Counted from the first letter of the stretch, positions 44,941 through 56,700 are shown. The stretch: 64,000 bases of DNA from Kalaharituber pfeilii (GCA_015179045.1 WHUZ01000084.1:203783-267782), one strand, 5' to 3'. Notes: a model not told the origin generated them from the sequence alone. Made by a program: numbers and translations.

Positions 44941-46737
44941 ATGAAATTCGCGATACCCTGGCGAAGGAGAGAGGGGGGCGGTGGGGTAGGGGGGATGTTG
45001 ACGACATTGCTGTTGGGCGCGCAGACAATAGTGAATAGTGTAGCAGCGTTGGAGATGAATATTGATGATCCCGGTATGTAACGTGACAACGGTTGTTCTG
45101 TTTCTTGAGGATGTGAAGGTGAAAGGTGGGGGTGGTATCGTGTTAGAATGTGGGGTAACGTTTGATGGACAACACGATGGGCTAACATTAACGAGTGTGG
45201 TAGCATCGGTGAAGAGCGTTGCGCAGGTGCTTACGAATAACATCATGGGGATATATACTGGTAACAAAACTGGTGATACTCCAGGTCGTTTCCCGGCTCC
45301 GTATTATTGGTGGGAGGCTGGTGCCGTTATGGGTGTATGTATTTGGCCCTCAATCCTCAGTCGGAGGGAGTGGACGGGTGAAGGGATGAATCAGAGGTAG
45401 GGGGAGATGACATTTGTATTTTTGCTAACCTTCCTGCAGGCCCTGATAGACTACTGGGCCTACACTGGCGACGAGGGCCACAACCCCGCCGTCACCCAAG
45501 GAATGCTCCACCAAACTGGTGACGACCGCAACTTCGAGCCGTCCAACGTCACCCGCGAACTCGGAAACGACGACCAAGGCTTCTGGGCCATTGCTGCCAT
45601 GACCGCAGCCGAACGTGGGTATCCCGACCCTCCGGAAGACCAACCGCAATGGCTCGCGCTCGTGCAAGCCGTCTTCGTCCGTCAAACTATGCGCTGGGAG
45701 GATGAGCACTGCGGTGGTGGTATGCGCTGGCAAGTAGTTTCCTTCAATGCGGGCTGGAATTACAAAAACACTGTGTCGAACGGGCTCTACTTCCAGATTG
45801 CAGCGAGATTGGCGAGGTACACAGGAAATGATACGTATGCAATTCATGCGGAGAAGATGTATGATTGGTTGGAGAAAGTGGGGTTTGTGAATTCGGAATA
45901 CAAGGTGTTTGATGGAGGGCATATTGAAAAGGGGTGCCAGGATATTTCGAGGAATCAGTGGACTTATAATGCGGGGATTGTGTTGGCAGGCGCGGCGACG
46001 ATGTATAATTACGTTAGTAACCTCTTCTTTTGGGGCTTTTTCACCCCATTTACACCAAAATTCCATCATCCACTTTCTTCCCCACTTCTGGATATGCAGG
46101 ATTCGGGCTAACATGAACTATGATTCTTTTGCAGACAAATGGTGCTGAAAAATGGCGCATACGCACGCAAGGCCTCCTCGACGCCCTTGAAGTCTTCTTC
46201 GTCTGGGGCCGTCCGGAGGTGATGTACGAAGTCGCCTGCGAAGGGCGCACCGACCAATGGAAATGCAATCGTGACCAGCGCTCCTTCCGCGGCTACCTTG
46301 CACGCTTCATGGCGCAAACCGTGCAAATGGCCCCCTGGACCGCCGACTACATTGTGCCGAAACTCCGCACCACTGCAGCTGCCGCCGCACGCCAATGCAA
46401 TGGCGGCGACGATGGAAAAACGTGCGGTATGACTTGGACGCGGGACGACTGCGACGGGTCGTTCGAGCAGGGCATCCTAGGGCAGACGCTGTCGGCGCTG
46501 GAGGTGGTGCAGAATACGTTAGTGCAGAGCTTGCCGGAGCCGAAGACAGCGGCGACGGGAGGGACGTCGAAGGGAGACCCGGATGCGGGGTTGACGGGGC
46601 AGAATTTTACCGAGTTCAGGGACTTGGATAAGGATCCGATTACCACGGGGGAGAAGGTCGGAGCTGCGTTTTTGACGATTGTGCTAACGGCAGTGTTGGC
46701 TGCCTTGGCGTGGTTTATGGTGACGGATAAGGTGTAG
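44941..46737 (+). CDS. DCW1: GPI-anchored mannan endo-1,6-alpha-mannosidase (DCW1/DFG5 type, GH76)
   Basis: Four exons: 44941-45073, 45204-45334, 45440-46012, 46135-46737; introns of 130, 105 and 122 bp with CTAAC branch points; 479 aa, in frame. This family sits on the plasma membrane/wall interface and is thought to cross-link GPI wall glycoproteins through their anchor mannan. An N-terminal signal region (GMLTTLLLGAQTIVNSVAA) is followed by the GH76 start (DDPASVKSVAQVL, YTGNKTGDTPG, PYYWWEAGAVMGALIDYWAY). The catalytic Asp pair is at 132-133 (GNDDQGFWAIAAMTAAE). Further conserved blocks are CGGGMRW, FNAGWNYKNTVSNGL, RNQWTYNAGIVLAGAA and CGMTWTRDDCDGSFEQG. The C-terminus has an omega-site region and a hydrophobic end (AAFLTIVLTAVLAALAWFMV), as for GPI attachment. 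The gene symbol is by family resemblance; it could equally be the DFG5 paralogue. Confidence 0.93.
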
Positions 46738-49182
46738 AGAGGGATGGGAGAAAGGGGATTGAGTTGAAGTAGTATGCTGTTAGTAAGGAAGGGGGAGGAG
46801 GGGGCTGTCTATGGTTGTGCTAGATTGTAACTGTGAGATATCCGAGAAAATCACCCTTGAATATTTTCTCTCTTCTGCTCTATTTTCTTTTCCTTTTTTT
46901 TTTTTTTCCTAGTTATCTCTGTGGATTTTTGTTTGGCTTGTGCTATTTGTTTGTCTTTGTTTATTTGTTTACAGTTAGATATCGACCAGAGGCAACCCGT
47001 CCAAAATAGTATACAGTAGTGCTGTACCTAACTAAGAAAGTAAGTTACATACGTACATACTTACATACGTAGAGTCATTGTACTGTGCGGGAATATATGT
47101 ATGTGATCAGTAGAGTTGTTTTTTTTGTTCTGGATTTGGTTTGGCGACCCACAGAGGGGGGTTCACGTGTTCTTGTGCGCAGATTCTAGTTTACGGGGAA
47201 CGGGAATGGGGGGGGCGGAGATGGAGACGCGGATGCAGATGGAGATGCATAATTGGGGAAAAGGAAAAGGAGGGGAAGGGGAAGGGAGGATGGGGGATTT
47301 GCTTTTTTCTATGTAGTCGAGGGGGCTTGGGAATTGAGAAGGAAAGTAAAGTAGTAAGGTAGAGTATGCATGTACCTCCCAAAGGGGATTGTAAAATGGG
47401 AGTTTTGCATGTAATGTAGTTTGCTACTGCATGATGGATATATGTGCCTTTGAGCTGAGCTTAGGGAGGGTTTTGAATGGCAAAGGAGTGATGTGGTGTG
47501 ATGTAGCAGGTAAATTGGGAAGCGATCAGGATGCTTCGGGAGGACGAGGTAATAGGGACGTTTAGTGGGCTAGATATTGGGGCTTGAATTAGTTGATGGG
47601 ATGCTTTGCTAGAAAGATACACAAGTTGCGGTACTTGCAGATGGTATGTGAGCGGATATTTATTTTTGTTTTTTGTTGTTATTGATATCTATTTCTCGTA
47701 AATTTTTTGCCAAAAATTCTGTAACTAGCTTCACATCACTCACCACATGCCCACGCGGATCCACCGCGTTCCATATCAGTGTGCTGAATAACCTCTCGGC
47801 AGAAGCTTACCTTCGTTCTACAGTTCGGCTTAAGCGAGGGCGCTGGAGATACTAGTGACATTGCGTCTCTCCACATTCTCTTTGTTCCACTGCCTTGTTG
47901 CGTCCTGTTTTGACGCCTTCCTTCCTGCAGTCCTGGGTAGATTTGGATCGTGGTTCCCCACCTCGTTGCTTTGCCCAGTGTTCTTGGTACTGAGGATGGC
48001 AAAGTCACTGCTTTGTGCCTCATGTTCTTGTACTGTGCGTTGGAATCTGGAGGGCAGGCACTGGCGGAGGATGACCGTGAAAGAATCTTTTTGAAGAGTT
48101 TATTTTGCGCACTCGGAGCTCTGCTACTCTAATTACATCTAGCTTCATGTCCGCTATTATACCCTTTTCTCCCAACAATTCCCGGCGTCGCTGGAGTGTC
48201 GATTTGGGTAGCCACTCGTTTGCCATTTCTAGGAACTATCGGTTTACGATTTTGGTCTTAGCCTCTTATCTCTGTCGGGGTGCGAGAAGCTAATGTCTTA
48301 CAGACCGTGAAGGCGTACAGGTGGCGGGTGCAGGCGCAGGGGCTGGAGATGAGGAGGAGCCAGGTGAAGGCGGGGTTGAGGGCTGTGGGAATGTTAGAGC
48401 ATACCTCTTCGCTGAGGCATGTGCGTAGGAATACTCGGCTATTACATCTTGTAGAACTATTGTGTGGAGTACCTTCTAAAGCTATAGAATAGAAACATAT
48501 ATATTTCCTGAACTGCTGTGTAGTAAAAGCAGATACTGTACTTGCACAACACGGACATTCCGACTCCCTTTCGGCAACAATACCCATTGCATTACCTCTT
48601 GTGGCACAATTTCGCACTCGTGCATCGGGTTATCCGAAAATTAAAGCGCCGGGGCCAATACAAAGCAATACATAGTGGTCTTGGTCCGGATATGCGCTTG
48701 GCATTTATTTTTTATGTATCATAAGTGTAAACAAAAAAATCAAGGAATAAGCTTAAATGCCTTACCACTGAATGCCTTGCTGAGATCTCGTGAAATGAGA
48801 TGCATGCAGGTACCAAACGTCTGCAGGAATCAAGGATCGCTCATGCCGTTGACATTTGTACAACCATGTCATACCAAACCGCCTACATCGGGATTGCCGA
48901 CAAGACAATTGTTTTTCATAATCTTACCAATACATACGTTTCTCTACAGAGGTGCAGATTTCAAACACCAAACGAATTTGCGAACTCAAGTGTAAATCCA
49001 TGACACAACTACTTCCTTCCATGCGCAATGACATTGCAAGACGGCTGTCGACTACTGCTCGTGTTCAGCAGCTCCGCTACCCCGAATTCGAGATGAACAC
49101 GGCATCTGTACCCTGAGTGTAAACAATAGAGTATGTCGCGATATTCACTATCAGAATACCCCATTGCAGGCCCTCAAGTGCA
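46738..49182. other. Long gene-free region
   Basis: 3' UTR of the GH76 gene, then T-runs, a short ACATACGT-like tandem patch (47045-47075), an A/G-rich tract (47200-47300), and several frames of 60-119 codons at 47.7-48.7 kb on both strands. None has recognisable motifs or a good splice model. A decayed gene at 47.7-48.5 kb cannot be excluded. Confidence 0.45.
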
Positions 49183-49232
49183 TATAAGGACTACAGAACT
49201 TCCCCGAAGTTCATTTCTTCCCTCTTCACCAG
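49183..49232 (+). promoter_or_regulatory. TATA box and leader motif block, cationic peptide gene
   Basis: TATAAGG at 49183, GAACTTCCCC at 49196-49205 and CCCTCTTCACCAG at 49220-49232, about 195-245 bp before the ATG. The same three motifs occur in the same order and with spacing equal to within one or two bases before the phospholipase gene (55784-55830). Confidence 0.6.
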
Positions 49233-49427
49233 CAGGCACAATCAAAAGCTACTTCGTGGCTATCAGGTCCTTCTCTAGTGATTTTGGCTTCGATTGCCTA
49301 GGCAAAGTTCACACTTCTGCTTGATTCCGTTCCAATAACCCGCGAGGTTTATATCTACTACCCCGCAGAATCACCTAGTTCTTTTACCGAAGTCGAATCC
49401 TGCCATTTGTCCTGCCGCAACACCAAA

Positions 49428-50105
49428 ATGAAGATCAGCATTGCTCTCATCACCTTCGCTGCCTGTGTTGCAGTCGACGCCTTTGTCATTCGGGTGCCTG
49501 GAGCCAAAGTTGCCTCTGACGCACTTGATATCTCGGGGCCTGCCGGGATTGCAAAACGCGATCAAGTTCCTGATCCCGTAGCAGTATCGACAACCAGCAC
49601 TCCTACTCCAGTCCCTACTCTGACCGACGCAGATGATGATCTTCTTTTGGACGATAACGAGGAAGTAGCTCTTGCTAGTCCTGAGGAGGAAGCCTTCCTT
49701 GCTTCCTTGGCCGATCTCCCGGACGACGAAGACGAGAACGACGACATTGATGATGCGACTGACTCTGCTCTCAGTCGCCGAGATGACGACCTTGAAAAGC
49801 GAGGCGGCAACATTGTTTCAAAAATCCTGAAAATTCTGCTGAAGAAGATCAGCAAGACAGCACTGGGCAAGAAGGTGTGGAATAAACTCGGGGCTGGCTT
49901 GCGGAAGGCAATCACCAAGTACTTGAAGTCAAAAGCAAAGACCCGCGCTAAGGTTACTGCTGCCCTCAAGGCGTGGTTGAAGGCTAAGATCAAGCCCACA
50001 GTCAAGGCTGTGTTGATAAGCATCATTGGCAAGGTCGGAGCTAAGCTTGTCCTTGAATCTGTGCTCCCATGGATCGTGGACTTCATTTTGAACATTATCT
50101 ATTAG
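49428..50105 (+). CDS. Secreted pre-pro-protein with Lys-rich, Cys-free mature domain
   Basis: A single exon of 225 aa. Residues 1-18 are a signal peptide (MKISIALITFAACVAVDA). Residues about 19-125 form a propeptide that becomes strongly acidic (DADDDLLLDDNEE, PDDEDENDD) and has dibasic Kex2-type sites at 43-44 (KR), 117-118 (RR) and 124-125 (KR). The remaining ~100 residues contain about 21 Lys and 2 Arg but only two acidic residues and no Cys. Lys-hydrophobic periodicity (VSKILKILLKKISK, AALKAWLKAKIKP) fits amphipathic helices, and the end is hydrophobic (SVLPWIVDFILNIIY). An acidic pro-segment masking a cationic membrane-active peptide is a known arrangement in antimicrobial peptides; that function is inferred here. 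I recognise no named family. ATG context is good (CACCAAAATG). The gene shares its promoter block and leader style with the phospholipase gene at 55990. Confidence 0.75.
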   Translation: MKISIALITFAACVAVDAFVIRVPGAKVASDALDISGPAGIAKRDQVPDPVAVSTTSTPTPVPTLTDADDDLLLDDNEEVALASPEEEAFLASLADLPDDEDENDDIDDATDSALSRRDDDLEKRGGNIVSKILKILLKKISKTALGKKVWNKLGAGLRKAITKYLKSKAKTRAKVTAALKAWLKAKIKPTVKAVLISIIGKVGAKLVLESVLPWIVDFILNIIY

Positions 50106-52373
50106 AGAAAGCAGGGGGTGGGGGGGAAGGATAATAGTAGCTTTTGTTGTTGGTAAGGATTTTATCTTAGCTTTCGATCCTGCAACTTCACAATCTAACC
50201 TTTCATAATAGGGTGTCTCAGTTATATCATATCGAACAGAGTAGATTTGGCGGGAAGGGAAAAAGAAAAAAGACTCATTATTCTCGCGTGTCCATAATGG
50301 ATTCGCTTCTGGAAGTGGAATAATATGTATCAGCAAACAGGACATATTAAGAGGGTTATCACTTGTAGCCTAGTCTTGGGATTGGTGCGGTTGATCTTAA
50401 TGCTGGAGTAGTCCTATGGGGGGATTGGAAAGGTGATCTGGGAATATTTCATCAGGGCTCAAGTATTTGGATTTTGCTTTGTTATATCATCAATCCTGTT
50501 ATTTTACTACATTCTCAAGCAGCACATATAAATATAACCTTGTGTTCGATATATCTTTGAGTGAATATCTAGCGTGGGTGATGCTAGTAGCAGAAGGAGG
50601 GGAAGTGACCGCGTATTGTTCATTGTAATCGGCAGCGCTGAAAGATGGCTGGGTATGCTAGTTTTAAAATTTCAACGGAGGAGGAAATTGTAAGGCCAGG
50701 GTGCTTAGAGACAGAAATGGAAGTAACGATGGGGTTGGGGTTAGGAATATGGATACAGCCGGAATTCTTGAGATTGGGAGTATGTGGGGGGGGCGGGGGG
50801 TTATAAGGCTGGAGGTTTCGAGGAGGCATGCAGTTATGGGTATGGTAATCTGAATAATGGAATGGATGGAATGTGTGATCGAAACTGAGTAGAGGGAACA
50901 GTTAGACCACAGCCGAGAAAACGCCCAATCAAAGCTGGTTAAGAACTGTACCAGGTGCCTGCTTACGGTACTGAAAGCTCCGCATTCCTCGGCAATTTGC
51001 ATTCAAAGATATATATAAAAAAAAAAAATAGTGCTTGTGTCCTATTCAAGTCAGCTCAGTGCGCTTGTAGCGGATGCAAATTTCATATATCTTAATTGCA
51101 ATTGAAGTATGGAATTACTATTTTTCAGAAAAAAACGTATTATATAAATGCACGTATCATGAAAATGAGCACTCAGCCTATGTCCCAGATTGGGGATACT
51201 GCGATACAAACCCAAACCCCCCAACTCAACGCGGTCCTTACCCTGAAATCTCTGGCACTTGCATCTGCATGTAATTTTTCCGGGAAATTCATAGTCAACC
51301 AAGCTGCAACCAATTCAAAATGCACAGCTAGGACAGGGTAATATGTGAAGGAAACCTTACAACTTCACTACCAGTGGTCGCACCAGATAATTCCTTGCAT
51401 CAATTTCGTTCCCGAGTTCGTCCACTCAAATGGCGTAGCAAGACGACTGTCAAATGGCAGCTGATAAAATTCGAACAAGTGGGTGAAAGAGCTGTATACA
51501 AATCGAACTACTGGGGCCACTGTGAAGTTAGCAGGAGCTGGCCAGGAGAGCAGCAAACTAGTGAAAAATACCATCAAGTTGCAATTGGTGAAATGAGGAG
51601 GTGTCAAGGCATGCACTGGTGGACTGCTGCCAGAGTGGTACAAGGTATATTAGTGTAGGATCCATTGTTTATTGTTGTAACTCCATCCCGCTCAAATTTA
51701 ACTTGCTACTACATATCTGCAGTTTTCTACCTGTACATGTTAGTCTGGGTGCACATACAAGTACTAAGTAACTGAAGTACCCATGTGTGTACACGCGAGT
51801 GCCTTGGCGCTGCATAATTCCATTCCATTAAAAACCTGCGTTAAACGACGCCCACTAATCTTGTGCCATTCCTCCTCGTGTCCCGAGCTAGGGTTGGTCC
51901 CGAGCCAAGGATCTTGCTTCCTGAAAAGGAAACCAAGAAATCGACCCAACCAATATACCAAAGCAAACGAAGCGTCAGTGCAACCGTACGGAGTACTAGC
52001 CGTTCCGACGACTTAATTGAACTACGGCAGCAGGAGCATTACTGGAGAGACAGACCTCACATTCGAATTTTTCTCCGAAAATAAAATATCACAAAAACTG
52101 AAAGACGAATCAAACTTTTCCCAATGAGCAATCGAGATGCAATGTATATTCAAAAAGCTAAAATTAACAGAAGTAGTCACTGGTATATTTCATTACTCGC
52201 TTGCAGCCTCCTGGGCTATGACCAGAGTTATAAAACAAGGAAATACGGAGATAGGTTAGCTACATGAGACATTCCACACCTGAGATAATCCACCATCCAC
52301 CAAGCCTTTCAAACTGTCACTTAAGCAGTGCTAAATATTGCACAGATTGCCCCAAACTTCTTTATTTCCTCCT
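50106..52373. other. Gene-free region
   Basis: 3' UTR of the peptide gene (G-run at 50115), AT-rich spacer and short unassigned frames on both strands (50664-51002, 51368-51658, 51764-52084). I see no coding signature, repeat or RNA. Confidence 0.45.
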
Positions 52374-53231
52374 CTAATACGTCAATGCCTTTCCATTGAA
52401 CATTCCCTTTAAGCGACGATCTTCCTTCACCCCGCAATTACCAAACTCGACATGTCCCATCAAAGCACTAAAATATTTGAATTGCTTACCACAGGGGCAA
52501 TGATATAACTTTTCCGTGCGCTTTTCGGCATGCCGCCGAGTGATATGCCCATTAAGTTTTGAGAGCGTGGGATATTCCGAATCACAGAAGTAACACTCGT
52601 ATGCATATCCATTCCACGCGTTCTCAGTTGCCCAGACGTCTGGCTCAGGCTGCCAATTACCGTAGTCGATGAGTTTACGGTTGGTGATGATGCCCTTGCG
52701 GTCTGCCTCATGGATTTTGCGGTCCACCTTATGGCGGTTATAGCCACCGGCACAGGTGCCAGCTTCCATATGAAGGGTAACGGCTGTAATAGTGGGGAAC
52801 CGGCAACGACAAGCCGGGCATTGGCGGTTTACCCCATGCGCTTTAGAAGCAAGGTGCTATTGATATGTTTAGAAACGTGATGTAGGAATCAGTGCACGCA
52901 AGTTAAGTATACAACTCACCTGCCTCAAATTATTTTCATTGTCAAAGTGTAGTTTATGTACTCTGCAGTAGAAGTGGCAATCCTCATCATGATCATCCAT
53001 TTCGTCCTCAGTGTCGCAGCCCCACTTGCATTGTTCACACACATACTCCCAAACTCTCCGCAGGTGCTTTATGGAGTTTTCCTCATGCTGGTCTAATGCA
53101 TGGGCATCAGGGAAATGTTTGTTACAAGGTTCGCAATAGTACACTGGCTGATGAACTGCAGCGGTATCAAGGTGCTGCTGCAGAGAATGTTGAGTATGGA
53201 AATAACGGTCACAATCCCGACACCAAGGCAT
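52374..53231 (-). CDS. C2H2 zinc-finger protein with six fingers
   Basis: Two exons: 53231-52920 and 52856-52374, with a 63-bp intron (GTGAGT...AATAG); 264 aa, in frame. Almost the whole protein is zinc-finger-like: CRDCDRYFHTQHSLQQHLD, CEPCNKHFPDAHALDQHEE, a finger spanning the intron (CRVHKLHFDNENNLRQ|HLASKAH), CPACRCRFPTITAVTLHME, CYFCDSEYPTLSKLNGHITR and CPCGKQFKYFSALMGHVE. An acidic Cys/Asp patch (CEQCKWGCDTEDEMDDHDED) lies between fingers 2 and 3. Several spacings are unusual, and two fingers end in Cys rather than the second His (MEAGTC, EFGNC). No transactivation domain or long disordered region is present. A nucleic-acid-binding or protein-binding role is likely; targets are unknown. 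The start MPWCRDC is the only ATG before finger 1. Confidence 0.82.
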
Positions 53232-53530
53232 CTTCCTTGTGTTGAAAAATCATCAATGGTAAATCCTCAGGAATGCAAGAGTAAGGAGCAAGAGGCTTTG
53301 TGTATTTTCTTCAGGCTTATGAGATTAGATTCAAATCCTAATTTCATCTGCGTTCAAACTTTTGATTGTCAACCCCGCACCTTGAAGGCCTGTCGGGTTA
53401 AAAATAATTCTGAAAATGTGATGACTAACCGGCCAAGCGTGCTGGGCAAGGACTGACTTCCAGTGACAGAGCAACAGCGTTGAGAAGCAGTTGCCGCTTC
53501 ACCGCCCCGAAAAGACTGTGTGAAGTGGAA
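53232..53530. other. Upstream region of the zinc-finger gene
   Basis: About 300 bp between the minus-strand ATG and the transposon fragment at 53531. No TATA box is recognised. Confidence 0.4.
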
Positions 53531-53791
53531 TTCAATACTAGTGATATTTGCACCAAGAAATATATGTCAAGCCTCTGCCCATATATGATATGAATTTCAT
53601 AGAACCATAAATCCCTTTACAACATTTCTCAAGAAGCTAAGGTGCGGAATATGAAGATAGTCCTTCATTCAATCCCTCTACAAGATGCATGCGATTCTGG
53701 TGGTTTAGATATGTTGTCGTGTGGGGATCAGGTTTGGTGTAAAACGTGTGCCCGGACGTGGTGGTGTACGTCGCATTGTGATGAATTACAG
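53531..53791. mobile_element. Truncated MITE, right half only
   Basis: It aligns with roughly 6108-6358 of the MITE at 5575-6358. Shared blocks include TTCAATACTAGTG, ATATATG, AAGGTGC(A/G)GAATATGA, CCTTCATT, ATTCTGGTGGTT and TGGTGTAAAACGTG. It ends GATGAATTACAG followed by TA, the expected target dinucleotide. The left arm is missing. Substitutions are mostly transitions. Confidence 0.6.
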
Positions 53792-55783
53792 TACCACGGA
53801 GCCAAGGCACTACTGAGCGCTGTATCTCGGCGAAAGGTCCTTCAAAAGAAGCGGTCTGGCATACTAGTGCTCTACTAGTACCTGCAGTGCTTCTTAAGAT
53901 CTTCCCTGATGCTTGTATATGGAATTCTCTGACCAGGGCCGCAAGAAATACATAAAATACTTGAAAACAAGCTATAGGGAAGGCACCTATGGGTGAAAAA
54001 AAAAAAAACGTGAGCCAAATACAGTTCAGAAACGATCGGACGGTGCCATCCGTATTTTAAAACTGAGTGCTGCTGCCAACATATGCATATCAAACATCCC
54101 TGTGCTACTTCTCATAACATCGCAAATTCGAGTGATCTAGTTCAAGCGGATCATGAGTAGTACTAAGTTAAATAACCAGATTGCGACAAGACAGAAACGT
54201 ACTACAAAGGGGCAAATCTTATGTAATGTTCCCTGGGCAGTGTCGGCACCGCCGCAGTTGATTCGCATTTCGCGCTTGGGTCCTGCAGCCGCAACTGCAC
54301 TTTGTTCAAATTTGTCCCGGAACTTGCACCCATGATTTCACTGTCTTCTATCATAAAGTTTGTTTTCTTACTGGCAGCCTCGTTGCATCCGGGGTAAACC
54401 TGTAAACGTGGGAATTCCGGAAACTAAATTGGTTGCCGCCCGCAGTGTAAGGCATTAACATGAAAGTGCTTTGTACCACCATGACTACCCCATGGCCATT
54501 ATTGGTACAAAGTGCGAACGAGAGGCAAGATGTGGATTGTAGCACAAATGCATTCACAATGGCTATTGGCTAGGCAGACTTCCAATGTGAGCACGTAAAG
54601 CAATGGTCTGGAGCAAATGTACTTAAGCTATCTGAAGCATAGCCATAGAGATGCATCTATTGGCGTGAAGGTGCCACCAAGGTAGCACTAATATTGCACT
54701 TGAGTGAATTAAAAAAAGAAAAGACTTCAGATACTGAATTATTCCTGTATAATGAAATTTAAAGTTAGATTGCACTGGCATTGATGTGCAAGAATATCCG
54801 GGGAATCCTAATATCAATAACGGGGTCGCCTGACATGCAATTGATATGCTTTCTTGTCCTCCTATCATACTCTAGCACTAGCCTCGTCCCCTCTAGCACT
54901 GATGTCTAGTCTGTAATAAGTTGGAAGTGTTGCAACTGGAAGCCAAGCCAATTCAAAATTCGGTATTGCCGACTTGTCGTTACGTTGTTTTCTTTTCCTC
55001 AAGGTTGTAGATCGATCTAAGAAATTTCTTATTTTGCTTGACTCTTCTTGTGCGCCTAACATTAATCTGTACAATACACCATCATAAATTATGCTAAGAA
55101 CTTAGCTCTCGTTTAGCTGAAACGGTACCTGCATTTGGAGCCTCAGTGCGCTTTGAGATATCTGATACAAAGCACTGTAGCCCGTGTTGTAGCCCTGTGT
55201 CCAGTAATCTCTTAGTGCTCATATTCTAAGGCAATAATGAAACCTTTTTGTTTATGATGTAGATATGAGGCTCTCCCAAAATACATCAATGCGTACTGGT
55301 AGTCATTAAACTGGTTGTGTTTGGAGGGAAGATTTCTAGCCCCTGCAACGCAGATGAGGGCTAGTGGGAATTCATTCCAGTGTAGGACTCAATACCTCCA
55401 GCAATCCCTGCACTTGCACCTTCGCAGGCACATTATAATGGCAGTACTTTCACTGGGCACAAACATTCCTCAACGGGGTTCCGATACTCTGGGGATCTCC
55501 GGTGTATAAACTCTAGGCAAAGCGCATCGATAATATAACCTGCCAATATACTAGTCCTATCGGTATCCGCACCTGGCCCGAGTTTGAAGCGCCACTGGAG
55601 ATGCGGGTACCGCATGCTTGAATATCTGCTAGTGTCGTTGTACTTGGGGCCATCTAGAGAGTTGAAACGCCGGCGATGCCGAAGGTGATGTTTTTTTCCC
55701 CTATGCGTTACTATGGAGTCAACGTCCTGCTATGCTAACTGAGCAGAGATTAATGATGTGGAAACATTCTCGACTTCAACAGG
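53792..55783. other. Gene-free region
   Basis: Only short frames on both strands, none with motifs. A 12-A run at 53997-54008. No RNA gene or inverted repeat seen. Confidence 0.45.
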
Positions 55784-55830
55784 TATAAAGAGGTTGTGAA
55801 CTTCCCCACTTCAATATCCTCCCTCACCAG
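55784..55830 (+). promoter_or_regulatory. TATA box and leader motif block, phospholipase gene
   Basis: TATAAAG at 55784, GAACTTCCCC at 55798-55807 and TCCCTCACCAG ending at 55830, followed by GCAGCAGACAAG. Order and spacing match the block at 49183-49232. The ATG follows about 160 bp later. Confidence 0.6.
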
Positions 55831-55989
55831 GCAGCAGACAAGCAAACAGCGAGTCTACAATCCTTCCGACGTCTGGCCCGAGAACAATCGCAAAGAAGCA
55901 TATCAATTCATACAATTCCCGATATATCTTCTTTCCCTAAGCTGCAACCTCAGACTTTTCTAATCAGTCAATAAACCATCAAATTCAGA

Positions 55990-56700
55990 ATGAAGATCTC
56001 AGCAATTCTTTTGCTTTCCATGGGCGTCCTAGCCAACGCAGCAGCAATTGTCCAACGGGGTGCACCAACGACTCCCGGCTCTCTCTCTACCTCTGTTAAT
56101 CCTGTTCCCGAGGAATTCGACGTCGATGACGATGACAACGATGTCCGCGGCAATGTACCAGATACTGAAGTCCTCGCTGATGATGAAGAATTCGACTCTG
56201 AGGAGTTTGATGAAGAGTTCAACGACTACAACATCACTGCTCGAGGAAACGTCCCAGATCTGATCCCCAATGATGAAATCCCTGACTCCCTCGAAGCACA
56301 CGACTCTCTCATTGCCCGTGGCATCGCCTACCTTACTAAGCGTGAGACCAAGGCCCAAGCCACCGATCGTCTCTGTTTTAAGACCAGTCTCAAAAGCTTC
56401 CTTGCTGCAAAGAAGAAGAAGAGCCCAGGGAGTCTGATCTGGACCGACGACGGATGCTCAAAATCCCCTGATCGCCCAGCTGGCTTCAACTTCTTGCACT
56501 CCTGCCAGCGTCACGATTTCGGATACAGGAACTTCAAGAATCAAAAGAGGTTCACCAAGGCAAACAGGAAGCGAATTGACGATAAGTTCAAGGCTGATTT
56601 GTACAATGAATGTAATAAGCATAACATTGTGAAGAGGATTGCTTGCAAGAAGCTGGCGGATGTTTACTACAAGGCTGTCAGGCTTGTCGGAGGGTTGTAG
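55990..56700 (+). CDS. Secreted fungal phospholipase A2 (group XIV type), pre-pro form
   Basis: A single exon of 236 aa. The enzyme hydrolyses the sn-2 ester of phospholipids with calcium. Residues 1-18 are a signal peptide (MKISAILLLSMGVLANAA). An acidic propeptide (about 19-118) follows, with an internal repeat (RGNVPD at about 53-58 and 85-90) and several basic cleavage sites, the last KR at 117-118. The mature ~118 aa match the fungal/bacterial PLA2 fold. The catalytic pair is in SCQRHDFGYRN (His175, Asp176), preceded by WTDDGCS as the calcium-site region and followed by a Lys/Arg-rich C-terminal helix region (KRIDDKFKADLYNECNK). Five Cys are visible in the mature part (129, 156, 172, 208, 219). 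Relatives include TbSP1 of the truffle Tuber borchii. The promoter motif block is shared with the 49428 gene. Confidence 0.9.
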   Translation: MKISAILLLSMGVLANAAAIVQRGAPTTPGSLSTSVNPVPEEFDVDDDDNDVRGNVPDTEVLADDEEFDSEEFDEEFNDYNITARGNVPDLIPNDEIPDSLEAHDSLIARGIAYLTKRETKAQATDRLCFKTSLKSFLAAKKKKSPGSLIWTDDGCSKSPDRPAGFNFLHSCQRHDFGYRNFKNQKRFTKANRKRIDDKFKADLYNECNKHNIVKRIACKKLADVYYKAVRLVGGL

